A DNA stretch of 64,000 nucleotides from the NCBI GenBank assembly GCA_020634435.1, contig JACKBS010000007.1:62001-126000 (forward strand). Reading direction: 5' to 3'. Source of the DNA: Ardenticatenaceae bacterium. GTDB lineage: Bacteria; Chloroflexota; Anaerolineae; Promineifilales; Promineifilaceae. Made by a program: the position numbers and the translations under genes. Under the pieces are notes generated by a model. It saw only the letters and a program-made list of their open reading frames with translations, was not told the DNA's origin and did no database searches. Shown here piece by piece: positions 27,501 through 35,719 of this stretch (positions are counted from its first letter, which is position 1; every line of letters begins with the position of its first letter).

Positions 27501-30500
27501 CGCCACATCTTCACCTTCCATGAAACGGCCGTTAGAAAACAGCTGATCCTCGGCAGCGTTGTCGGCAATCTGTATCTTCTGCGTGTGGTTCAGCATAAAC
27601 ATGATGGGTGAATCTTCAGACGGTGGCTCGTGGAACGGCCGTTCGTTGCGAATACCGTACATCGTTGGCGGCAAAATTACCTTCTTTTTATCTTGATCGT
27701 ATACATGCAGGGTTACCGCATCACAGCCCAAAGCTTCATGTGTCCCCAGCACCGCCGAACGCAGTGTATCCTCCAGCTTACCCAGCGTCGTCATGTTGGC
27801 CATGATGCTGGAAACCTGCCGTGCTTTGCTAAGACGGCCAAGCAGCCGGGCATTGCGCAGTGCAAGTGCCGCATGATTGGCAAATGTTTTGGCGATATTT
27901 TGCTCTTCGTTAGAAAAGCTGTGTAGCTGATTGTAGTTTACATAAAGCACACCCAGCTTTTCTTCCCCCACACGTAGGGCAATCCCCTGGAAACTTTTAA
28001 CCCCTGTCTCCCGCAAGAGTCCGTGCGTCGTTTCCCCGATAAAGTTGTACTTCTGCAAATCATCAACATCCTGCACACCCACCCAGTTGAGGTACATTAC
28101 CGTTTCGGCCGTTCCACCTCGGCTGGGGCCAGACTTAATGTGCTTTTGCCAAACTTGGAGCGGAATGCCAGAATGAATCGAATTGTGCAAATCAAAAACC
28201 AAGCGCGTATCATCATATGAGTAGATGACGGCCGAATCTGCCTGCAACACCTGCCGTGCCCCCAGCACAATTTGCTCCAACACGGCCTGCAAATCACCCG
28301 CCCCGGCCAACGATTCGGCAGCCTGGCGTAAATGCTCCAATTCCTTCAGGCGACGAGCATTTTCATAAGCGATGGCGGCCTGGTTGACATAAAGCTGCAA
28401 CGCTTCCACCTCGGAAGGAGCAAAATGGCGTGGTTCCTCAAAATACACCCACATCACGCCCACGCGCAGCCGATTTACCGATACTGGCAGACCAACGGCC
28501 GCTCGAATCCCACGCTGGAAGAAGGAGGGGTTGGCCCGATCCTTTTCCTGCTCAAAATCCTCAACGATTTGTGGTTCACCGGTCGTCATAACAGCCATCG
28601 AAAGGCCATTGGGACGAATGGCACTTTTCATGTCCACATTGTCTGAATCGGACACGATGAAGTTGGCTACATTCCCCGCTTCCATGTTGATGAGCACCAG
28701 CCGTGCACCGCTGGCATGGGCCGTTTTTTGCGTCTGTAGCACAATATCGTGCCACACCAGGTCGGGATCGGTGGAAAGTACCAGGGCATTGCTGGCGCCA
28801 TAGAAGGAGCGGAGACGGTTGCGGGAAACGGCCGTTTCTTGCAACAGTCGGTTTTTCTCAATGCCCATCGCCGCTGTGTTGGCGAATGTCAAAAGCCGCT
28901 CCTCATCCTCCCGGCTGATCGGACTCTTGGTAAATTTGTTATCAGCGACCAACAGGCCAATCGCCTGATCCCGGGCCAACAGCGGCACAATCACCAGCGG
29001 CCAATCTGGTTGGAACAGCTCCACGAACTGGGCAGGCAAGCGATCGTATTCATATTGTGAAACCTGCAAGCTTTTGCGTTGGACCATCACACGAGACAGC
29101 AAATCGGTTCCGGCCGTTTGCAGCGGCACTTTCAGCTGCGACATCGCCTCGCCGACTGGTGTGAGCTGGATTCCTTCCAGATCCAATAACTCCAAATAAC
29201 GCCCAAAATCAAACAGCCCTTCGCGATGATCGCGCGCCCAATCCTGCTGGGACTTTTGCATCTCAAAATTGCCAATGCCCATGCAGCCTACCAAATTCTC
29301 ACCCAGATCATCGAGTAGCAGGATGGCCGCCCGGTTGAAACCCAGGCCATAACCCGCGGTGACACCCGTCAGCACCACGTGCAAAATCTTGTCCATATCC
29401 GTGGATGCCTGGATGTAATTGCCAATGCGGTGCAAGATTTTCATCTGCGAAAACAGCCGCTGCTCCCGCCCAATAATTTGCGAAGTATGCAGGGCAATAG
29501 CCGCCTGAAGGGAAAATCGCTCCAAAATTTCGATGTCCGCCTGATTGAGCAAATGATCATTCTGCTCATCTGCCACAAAAAGCACGGCTTCTACCTCGCC
29601 GGCATAACGCAGGGGGATGGCCACAAGCGTGGCAAAGTTGAACGGCTGCCAAAGAGTCGCCTTGTTGGGCCACTGATCGTATTGGTTCGTGTGCAGCAGC
29701 TCGCCCAGCCGCGCTACCTGACCAATCATGCCCTCCGCGTGCGATATGATGCTGCCGATAAGCTCGGTGGGCAGCCCAAACACATCGCTCAATGTCAGTT
29801 CACCCAGGTGTGGACTATTGAGAAAAAGCCCCCCTTTGTCGCAATGTACCAGTTCTGCCGCCAGACGAATGACTTCTCGCAGCAGCACCGGCGACTCTTT
29901 AATACCGCGTATGTTGCGCGACGTTTCGTCCAGGCTTTCCAGCAGATGACTGCGCCGCCGGGTTTTTTCATACAGGTTCAGTCGTTCAATGAGTACGGCC
30001 GTTTGCTTGGCAATGGCAATCGCTAAATTTTGTTTTTCTGGGGAAATAGCCGCTGCGTCACCTTCGCGCAGCTCACCCAGGTCCATCAAACCCACTACGC
30101 GGTCACCACTGCGCAACGGCACCACCAACAGCGACTGAATGGGCCGAGAAAGCTGCAAACGGTGGGCCCATTTCTGCAAAATATAGCGCCCCTGCCGCCC
30201 ATCTTTGCGAATGAGACTGGCGGGTCGTTCGTTGAGCAGTTCGTCCAAGCGGTGCCAATCGGAAACGGCCGTTGTCAAACCCACCTGCGCTGCCCACTGC
30301 CAATCCGCTTCTTCAGGTTTCAGAGGGAAAACCGCCTGGGTTGTTAAAACTTGCTGCTCTTCATCCAGCAAAAAGATGCGGCAGAACGATGTGCCCCAAT
30401 GACGCACCATCATTTGCGCCAGTTTTTGCAGCCCAACAGACAAATTGTCTGCCTGGGCCAGCATATTGCTGGCCTCAACAATCAGATTCAGACGGCGCTG

Positions 30501-31925
30501 CGTTTCCGTGACGGAACGCATGTCACGGAAATAGCCCACCACGCCAGTTTTTTCGTGGTTCGCATCATATTCCCAGGTAGCCGAGAGCCGAATCGACACA
30601 GGATTGCCATGTACATCCAGCACGACCGTCTCATAGTCGCGCAGTTGACCGTCTAGCGACAGCAGCAGTTCCTCCGTAATGCGGCGTGATTCCTGCGGTT
30701 CCGCAAAGATGGTGCGCACGGGCAGACCCAAAATTTTGTCGCGCTCGTAGCCCAAAATCCGCTCAGCTTGCTCATTGTAGAAAGTAATTTTGCCGTCACG
30801 ATTATTGGTGATCACGCCATCAATCGCCGTTTCCAATAAGCGGGCATAGCGCAACTTGCGGTCATTAAGTTCACCAACTTGCCGAGCATTTTCCAATGTC
30901 ACCACCACCGTTTCGGCAAACAGTTGGCCAATCCACTCGTCTTCCTTGGTAAAAAAGGAATTGGGGCCGATTTCACCTTGGAGGTTCTTTTTGTTGTCCA
31001 GCCGAAGCAGTCCTAGCAGAACAGGCTCATCTCCCCCCCCCACTTCTTGCAGCAGCGGGATGGCCAACATGGCGTAACATTCGCGCGACTTCATGTAGGG
31101 GGTTTCTTGACCGCGTACGGCCGTATGATTTACCAGCCCTTCGCCATGCGCATTAAACAGCTTCATTTCATGGGCAATATGCCCGGTCAGGCCGGTGCGG
31201 TGCCCCGTGCGAATGGCAAACTCGCGACCTTTTTGGATGCCCTGGCTGGTGTAACCATGACCCGCTTCAAAACTCAAAAAACCAGGCCGACGCACCAGCA
31301 AAATGGAGCCCGCTTCAGCCTGTAGAATTTCGGTGGCGTGCCGGGCAATCAGGTTTAGCATCTCCTCCGGCGAAACCCGTCCTACTTTGCTCACGATTTG
31401 GCTGGCCGCCTGAGTCAGCTGCTCCAGTCGGGTAATTTTGGTGCTGTTCTGCCGCTTCAATTCGCCATTGGCAGCAATGGAGTGATAGGTCGTAAGAGCC
31501 TGGCGTTTGTAATGCAGCAATTCGGCCGTATCGCACATTGCCAGACCCAGTTCTTGCAGCGAATCCTGCATAGACAACTGGCGGTGGACGCCAACCCGAC
31601 GCAGCTGCACCGCAGAATACGTGCAGTCAGACAACAGCAGGACGGGCAAATCGGAAACCCGTTTTTGAATAGTTGGTAAAAGCTGGCGTAAAGTGGAAAT
31701 TTGACGGCCGTTTTTCACCGAAGGCAGCGCATCTGGCAGAAGAAGAATATCGTACTGAGTATCTATGGCTTGACTGCTTTTTGCGAGGGCAGCCACGACA
31801 TGCTCGGCGGTAGCAACGGCCGTAACTTCAAAGTGGCATAAATGCTGTAAATACCGCTTGATCTCACTGCGCAGCTTGGAATTTTCTATAGCAATCAGCA
31901 AGTTGGTTGTTGGTAGGTGTCTCAT
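24546..31925 (-). CDS. giant hybrid sensor kinase with 11 GAF domains
   Basis: About 2459 residues, soluble. Order: a degenerate receiver-like segment (1-125), GAF1 (about 185-345), a PAS domain (about 360-465, DGVITNNRDGKITFYN), then ten more GAF domains of about 150-180 residues, each ending in a helix like ANQAAIAIxNA. A kinase core closes the protein. The DHp-like helix has AWRHSIEGDAVNIRN with a candidate His, and the ATPase has N box DNALEAM, G1 DTGKGIP and G2 GRGLLMV. GAF8 and GAF10 share the motif SELVVPI...GVINxEH, suggesting internal duplication. I preferred ATG 31925, behind GGGAGTAAAGG, over TTG 31949. It probably reads several small ligands and signals to the two downstream genes. 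Confidence 0.92.
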   Translation of the reverse strand: MRHLPTTNLLIAIENSKLRSEIKRYLQHLCHFEVTAVATAEHVVAALAKSSQAIDTQYDILLLPDALPSVKNGRQISTLRQLLPTIQKRVSDLPVLLLSDCTYSAVQLRRVGVHRQLSMQDSLQELGLAMCDTAELLHYKRQALTTYHSIAANGELKRQNSTKITRLEQLTQAASQIVSKVGRVSPEEMLNLIARHATEILQAEAGSILLVRRPGFLSFEAGHGYTSQGIQKGREFAIRTGHRTGLTGHIAHEMKLFNAHGEGLVNHTAVRGQETPYMKSRECYAMLAIPLLQEVGGGDEPVLLGLLRLDNKKNLQGEIGPNSFFTKEDEWIGQLFAETVVVTLENARQVGELNDRKLRYARLLETAIDGVITNNRDGKITFYNEQAERILGYERDKILGLPVRTIFAEPQESRRITEELLLSLDGQLRDYETVVLDVHGNPVSIRLSATWEYDANHEKTGVVGYFRDMRSVTETQRRLNLIVEASNMLAQADNLSVGLQKLAQMMVRHWGTSFCRIFLLDEEQQVLTTQAVFPLKPEEADWQWAAQVGLTTAVSDWHRLDELLNERPASLIRKDGRQGRYILQKWAHRLQLSRPIQSLLVVPLRSGDRVVGLMDLGELREGDAAAISPEKQNLAIAIAKQTAVLIERLNLYEKTRRRSHLLESLDETSRNIRGIKESPVLLREVIRLAAELVHCDKGGLFLNSPHLGELTLSDVFGLPTELIGSIISHAEGMIGQVARLGELLHTNQYDQWPNKATLWQPFNFATLVAIPLRYAGEVEAVLFVADEQNDHLLNQADIEILERFSLQAAIALHTSQIIGREQRLFSQMKILHRIGNYIQASTDMDKILHVVLTGVTAGYGLGFNRAAILLLDDLGENLVGCMGIGNFEMQKSQQDWARDHREGLFDFGRYLELLDLEGIQLTPVGEAMSQLKVPLQTAGTDLLSRVMVQRKSLQVSQYEYDRLPAQFVELFQPDWPLVIVPLLARDQAIGLLVADNKFTKSPISREDEERLLTFANTAAMGIEKNRLLQETAVSRNRLRSFYGASNALVLSTDPDLVWHDIVLQTQKTAHASGARLVLINMEAGNVANFIVSDSDNVDMKSAIRPNGLSMAVMTTGEPQIVEDFEQEKDRANPSFFQRGIRAAVGLPVSVNRLRVGVMWVYFEEPRHFAPSEVEALQLYVNQAAIAYENARRLKELEHLRQAAESLAGAGDLQAVLEQIVLGARQVLQADSAVIYSYDDTRLVFDLHNSIHSGIPLQVWQKHIKSGPSRGGTAETVMYLNWVGVQDVDDLQKYNFIGETTHGLLRETGVKSFQGIALRVGEEKLGVLYVNYNQLHSFSNEEQNIAKTFANHAALALRNARLLGRLSKARQVSSIMANMTTLGKLEDTLRSAVLGTHEALGCDAVTLHVYDQDKKKVILPPTMYGIRNERPFHEPPSEDSPIMFMLNHTQKIQIADNAAEDQLFSNGRFMEGEDVASYVAVRLTVGVATVGVMFIYHRQMHYFTNEERENIELFANQAAIAILNAQLFERRNRRTNLLNSIYAAGQAVNSTLKRDEVLNHIVEQAWQLVGFPERQITYASIWLRQGPDRATLVAAYPPEEFLRTQQAVGGKTISRMPHTNGRPGIMWRVFASGCSELVQNVNQDKDYLASHEETRSELVVPILLEGEVKGVINVEHSEYDAFDEENTLALEALAAQAAIALKNTRLYQSVVRHAELLDAASMVASYANSLLDETQLLDDIVHVISDRIHAYHVAVYLLDNSQEYVVMRSASSANGRKLIADGFKLAVNSQSIVGTAVRRGEYILVTDVWQDQRFWPNPELPKTLAELAFPLKIQGNVIGVLDVQIDRMLELADEDVQALLTMANQLANALQNARLYARERAQTSALRVLYDAGQAVISSLDIESTLATIVQKAWELTEANGRKARFSCILRQNGSKLDFVAAYPPESLSALQDTVCSIPLQTQDEEPRGITGRAFKTGLPQLIPDVLDDPDYIIYDNQTRSELVVPIRLDDNILGVINIEHPEVGAFSMQDQTTLVSLAAQAAIAIKNAEAYQEARILQRMGVALASTLNLDEVLQIILDAAMELTHTTSGNILFWQEDEERFFPAYISVGPGEKPEQYDTTARIENGFSRYVINQRKAFIVYDTHLEDNINPVMLQKKRRSNIGVPVQAEGKVIAVMHVFSQEPRRFFDHQVTLLETLANQAGMAIAKAKQHEELKRTKGLVGSRTALAWMGMASNAWRHSIEGDAVNIRNLVLGILPLVTELVEEGVLPLRVTEGLGDIGMLAEKIFKHPITPPLRSEQGVSPVAVNELVQERVIQLWEDEKYAQFATPTLGLTPSDQVTVWVSAEWLRLALDLVIDNALEAMAGRPLQQLGIETAVTQNTLEIIVQDTGKGIPPEVLPLLFHYSEIREPREGNLGRGLLMVQAILQTYGGDVYVKKSTPEGTQMVLSLPVYHQHATD

Positions 31926-32082
31926 TTTGCCTTTACTCCCAAAATGCAATCTGAGGCGCTTTGTTTACTGCGATGCGAATTAAAATGCTTCGCCCAAACT
32001 CTACTCAACTTTATACCACAAATGGCGCACAGAACTCTGTCAGAATTCTTGCAATCAGCTAACAGGACTTTCTGACACGCCT

Positions 32083-32111
32083 AAAACAAAATGCCGCGCT
32101 CTGCGCGGCAT
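32083..32111 (-). terminator. terminator downstream of smpB
   Basis: On the minus strand an 8-bp stem ATGCCGCG/CGCGGCAT with a 5-base loop is followed by TTTTGTTTTA. It begins about 25 bp after the smpB stop and closes the S41/S41/smpB operon. Confidence 0.8.
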
Positions 32112-32135
32112 CAGTCAAATTGAATGTTTTTTTGC

Positions 32136-32606
32136 TTAGCGAAACTTTTCGCGGAGGGCGCGCTGGACCTGGCGATCCGTGTCTCGCTTGGCCAGGGTTT
32201 GGCGTTTGTCGTGTAATTTTTTACCGCGCGCCAGGGCAATTTCCAGCTTGGCACGGCCGTTTTTTAGGTAGAGCATAGTAGGAACGGCCGTTAGCCCCTT
32301 CTGCCCCAACTCTTCCAAAATCTTGCCAATTTCGCGGCGGTGCAGCAGCAGTTTGCGCGGGCGCGTTGGCTCGTGGTTTTGCCGATTACCGTGTTCGTAC
32401 TCAGCAATATGCGCTTCGACGAGCCACAGCTCACCGTCGCGCGGCTGCACAAAAGCGCGGGCCAGGCTCACCCGGTTGGCCCGTACGGACTTAATTTCGG
32501 TGCCTGTCAACACCAGACCTGCTTCAAAAATATCGAGCAGCTCATATTCGTGACGGGCGCGCTTGTTTTTGGCAATAATTTTCTTGCCTGAATCTTGTTG
32601 CTTCAT
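32136..32606 (-). CDS. smpB: SsrA-binding protein
   Basis: A 156-residue SmpB, which binds tmRNA and delivers it to stalled ribosomes for trans-translation. Signatures include KKIIAKNKRARHEYELLD at the N-terminus, GLVLTGTEIKSVRANRVSL, the glycine-arginine-rich EYEHGN and a basic C-terminal tail. Length and motif order agree with the family (about 150-160 residues). It lies downstream of two S41 protease genes on the same strand, with 62 bp to the nearer one. Confidence 0.97.
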   Translation of the reverse strand: MKQQDSGKKIIAKNKRARHEYELLDIFEAGLVLTGTEIKSVRANRVSLARAFVQPRDGELWLVEAHIAEYEHGNRQNHEPTRPRKLLLHRREIGKILEELGQKGLTAVPTMLYLKNGRAKLEIALARGKKLHDKRQTLAKRDTDRQVQRALREKFR

Positions 32607-32668
32607 GGTTCTCGAATAATAACGTATCTCACCAGGTTTGCACTTATTTTCACCAACGCGGTAGTTGG

Positions 32669-34057
32669 TTATTGGCCCTGAAGGTAGTTAATTGCCTCGT
32701 TTAGCTGGATATCCTCTTCGGCATCAAACGCCATCTCTACGATGATATCCGGCGTAATGCCGGCTTTGTCGATCGTGTTGTTGTTTGGCGTGTACCAACG
32801 GGCAATCGTCACGCGCAGCTCTGAGCCATCGGACAGTTGGTGGACCTGCTGCACGGAGCCTTTGCCAAACGTCACGTCGCCAATAAGAACAGCACGGCCG
32901 TTATCTTGAATGGCCCCGGCGACAATTTCTGAAGCGCTGGCGCTGCCACCATTGACCAATACCACCAACGGCAAATCTTCGCCCATATCGCCATCATCGG
33001 CCCGAAAAACCTGATCCAGCCCCGAATTATTCCGCTCATAAAGCACTACGCTGTCTGTTAGGAACAAATCCGCAATGCTGATTGACTGGTTCAAAAAGCC
33101 GCCGGGATTATCACGCAAATCAAAGATGACGCCCTCCGCACCTTGATCTAACAAGGTTTGCAGCGCTTCAACCGTCTTTTCAGTGGCTGTCTGGTCGAAA
33201 GTGGTCAGTTTGATGTAGGCAATATTGCCTTCCAACATCTCCGACTCAACGGTGAGAATTTCAAAACGCACGCGGGTGATGGTAAATTCCAAAGGCTCTT
33301 CTTCACCTTCACGGCCAATGGTTAAGGTCACATCCGTGCCCCGTGGACCGCGCACGCGCAAGATTACCTCATCAAATGAGAGGTCTTCTACAGACTCGCC
33401 ATCTACGGCCAAAACGATGTCGCCCGGCAGCAACCCAGCAATATCGGCCGGTTGATCAGGGATGGGGCGCACAATTTCAAAAAAGCCCTCTTCGGTTTCA
33501 CGCACGTAGGCGCCAATGCCTTCTACGGAACCTCCGGCATCTTCGCGCAGGCGGGCCGCCACCTCGGGCCGAATGAAGCGAGTATAGTCATCTCCCAACG
33601 TATCCATCGACCCTTCAATCGCTGAGTAGAGGATGTCATCGTTTAGGGGAATATCGCCATCATACTCTTCCTGAACCAGATTCCACGCTTCGTAGAAGAG
33701 ATCAAAATTGACATCTTGAACGTCATCGAGACGTGGAGCCGCGCCAGTTTCCTCGGAACCATTCTCGACTTCCGTCTCTACGGCGTCGTCGCCGGAATCA
33801 GTTGCTGGCGCTTCCCCAGCATCAGAGCCAACCACAACGGGCACTTCCACCTCGCGGGTCACTTCTACTTCGCGCGTCACCTCTTGCAATTCGGTGAGCG
33901 TTTCGGTGATGGTTTTCTCGTTAGCCGTGGCCCGACCGATAGCAAAACCAGCTACGGCCGTTCCCACACACAGCAGTAAGCCGGCTACAGCCACAATAAA
34001 CAGCATCGTCCGGTTGGTACGGGGTGGTTGATTGGTTGGGTTGTTTTCGTAAGTCAT
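32669..34057 (-). CDS. S41-family (C-terminal processing) peptidase, copy 2
   Basis: A 462-residue protease anchored by one N-terminal helix (about 17-45). An acidic Glu/Asp-rich stretch (about 75-108) is followed by the N-terminal helical region, a PDZ domain (about 205-285; GIGAYVRETEEG, LLPGDIVLAVDGESV) and the S41 core. The Ser/Lys dyad is visible in NGGSASASEIVAGA and TFGKGSVQ. CtpA-type enzymes cut tails of envelope proteins. It lies 10 bp after a paralogue, and the TM-anchored orientation places the protease outside. Confidence 0.94.
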   Translation of the reverse strand: MTYENNPTNQPPRTNRTMLFIVAVAGLLLCVGTAVAGFAIGRATANEKTITETLTELQEVTREVEVTREVEVPVVVGSDAGEAPATDSGDDAVETEVENGSEETGAAPRLDDVQDVNFDLFYEAWNLVQEEYDGDIPLNDDILYSAIEGSMDTLGDDYTRFIRPEVAARLREDAGGSVEGIGAYVRETEEGFFEIVRPIPDQPADIAGLLPGDIVLAVDGESVEDLSFDEVILRVRGPRGTDVTLTIGREGEEEPLEFTITRVRFEILTVESEMLEGNIAYIKLTTFDQTATEKTVEALQTLLDQGAEGVIFDLRDNPGGFLNQSISIADLFLTDSVVLYERNNSGLDQVFRADDGDMGEDLPLVVLVNGGSASASEIVAGAIQDNGRAVLIGDVTFGKGSVQQVHQLSDGSELRVTIARWYTPNNNTIDKAGITPDIIVEMAFDAEEDIQLNEAINYLQGQ

Positions 34058-34067
34058 TGAACTGTCC

Positions 34068-35285
34068 TTATTTTTCCAATTGAACTAGCTTTTGCAGTTC
34101 TACAAGCGCCTGATTCAAAACGGCATCACGGCCGTTATCTATATCTTCTTGGGTCACCGTCACCAAAATATCTGGCTGCAAACCTTGCTGGTCCAGTTGG
34201 TGATGGTCCGGCGTATACCAGCGGGAGGACGTGACGTGCACCGAAGAGCCATCGCTTAGATCATAAACCAGCTGCACGGAGCCTTTGCCAAAAGTCGGCG
34301 AACTGCCTACTAGCAGCGCTCGACCACGATCTTGCAGGGCTCCGGCCAAAATCTCGCTAGAGCTCGCCGACCCGCCATCGACCAAGACCATGATGGGAAT
34401 GTCGGGGGCCAACGTATCGCGGCTGGCTTCGTACACGCGTTCGTCTTCACCACGGGACTGTTGGTACAAAATAGGGCCGTCGGTTAAAAAGTGATCTGCT
34501 ACTGCAACGGCCGCATCCAGCAGACCACCCCCATTGCCGCGCAAATCCAAAATGAGTTGGGTCGCTCCCTGAGATTGTAGGTCGAGAACGGCCGTTTCAA
34601 TCTCATTCGCACTCTCGCCACTGAACCGACTGAGCTGAATGTAGCCCACCTGATCATTCTCACGCAAGAGACGGTAGCTCACCGAAGGGATCAAAATATC
34701 GCCGCGCTCCACCGTAATGTCTACAGGTTCTGTCTCATCGGGATGCAGCACAGTCAACACAACCTGTGTGCCTTTTTCGCCCCGCACCCGCTCGACCACC
34801 TCTTGCACCGTAAACTCTGGCGTGATCTCCACGCCATCCACCGCCAGCAGCTCATCCCCAGACAAGATACCCGCCGCTTCGGCAGGATTACCGGGGATTG
34901 GTTCGAGGTAAATCGGGCCACCCTCTTCAGGTCGCGTAACGGTGGCCCCAATACCGCCAAATGTGCCTTGCAACGACTGCCGCTCAATTTCGCGATCAAT
35001 CGGCTCTACAAAAAAGGTGTATGGATCGCCCAACAAAGCAATGGAACCGCGAATTGCGCCATAGGTTAGCTCTTTTGGTGTGGGCAGTTCACCAAAAAAG
35101 TTGTCTTCGACCCGCCCCCAGGCTTCCCAAAAAAGAGCAAATTCTGAGGCATCCTCGGTTTGAACGGTGACTTCACCACGCCGCATTTCCAAAAAATCAT
35201 TGGTGAAATAACCAGCGACAAAGGCGCTAACTGCCAATAACAGAAGCAGCAGTGTGGCAAAAAGATTTCGTAGACGTTCAGACAT
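34068..35285 (-). CDS. S41-family (C-terminal processing) peptidase, copy 1
   Basis: A 405-residue paralogue of the following gene, with the same layout: signal-anchor (about 8-27), a helical segment, a PDZ domain (GIGATVTRPEEGG ... GILSGDELLAVDGVEI) and the catalytic core (DGGSASSSEILAGAL, TFGKGSVQLV). The acidic stretch of the other copy is absent. As the first gene of the operon it would lead transcription into its paralogue and smpB. Tandem S41 proteases may have divided substrates. Confidence 0.94.
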   Translation of the reverse strand: MSERLRNLFATLLLLLLAVSAFVAGYFTNDFLEMRRGEVTVQTEDASEFALFWEAWGRVEDNFFGELPTPKELTYGAIRGSIALLGDPYTFFVEPIDREIERQSLQGTFGGIGATVTRPEEGGPIYLEPIPGNPAEAAGILSGDELLAVDGVEITPEFTVQEVVERVRGEKGTQVVLTVLHPDETEPVDITVERGDILIPSVSYRLLRENDQVGYIQLSRFSGESANEIETAVLDLQSQGATQLILDLRGNGGGLLDAAVAVADHFLTDGPILYQQSRGEDERVYEASRDTLAPDIPIMVLVDGGSASSSEILAGALQDRGRALLVGSSPTFGKGSVQLVYDLSDGSSVHVTSSRWYTPDHHQLDQQGLQPDILVTVTQEDIDNGRDAVLNQALVELQKLVQLEK

Positions 35286-35719
35286 AGCGTTTCTCGACCG
35301 GGTTTAAGGATAACCGCGTGCTCCCCTGGCTAACAATCATATTGAGTCCATTATGATTCAGTGGCAGCGATAATAAAATAAAATCAGGACAGATCCATCT
35401 TTCACTTAACGAATTCACAGAATTCAACGTGGTTGGGGGCTTGCAGACTGCACCCTCGTGGTACATGACTGCGTGAGAATGGCTGAAGCACCAAGATATT
35501 TACTGAGCGTTTTTTTAATCTAAGCGGTACTTAGCTGGTCAGGATTGTAGCACAGGTGATTGGTGAAGCAATCTACGGTATAATGCAACCTATCGGATCG
35601 CCCTTCATGGTAAGCGGTGGGTTTTCTGCCCAACTGAGCCATGAAGCGAGCAAAAACGCCGCTTTGCCTCACCGGTCCGCAACAATAAATTTTCTTACAA
35701 GAGGGAGCGATAGTTCATC
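35286..35719. other. 434-bp divergent intergenic region
   Basis: It separates the S41 operon from the GH3 gene. A GGTATAAT box at 35577-35584 is a candidate -10 for the rightward gene, without a good -35 at 16-18 bp. An inverted repeat CTTCATGG/CCATGAAG spans about 35606-35648. No tRNA-like structure or convincing coding sequence was seen. Confidence 0.4.
35579..35584 (+). promoter_or_regulatory. candidate -10 box upstream of the GH3 gene
   Basis: TATAAT matches the vegetative -10 consensus exactly, and would put the transcript start near 35591, about 130 nt before the start codon. The -35 element is not obvious. Confidence 0.35.

Noticed and set aside
35278..35466. 62-residue reverse frame before the S41 operon
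   Set aside because: Composition is unlike a protein and it overlaps the start of the S41 gene.
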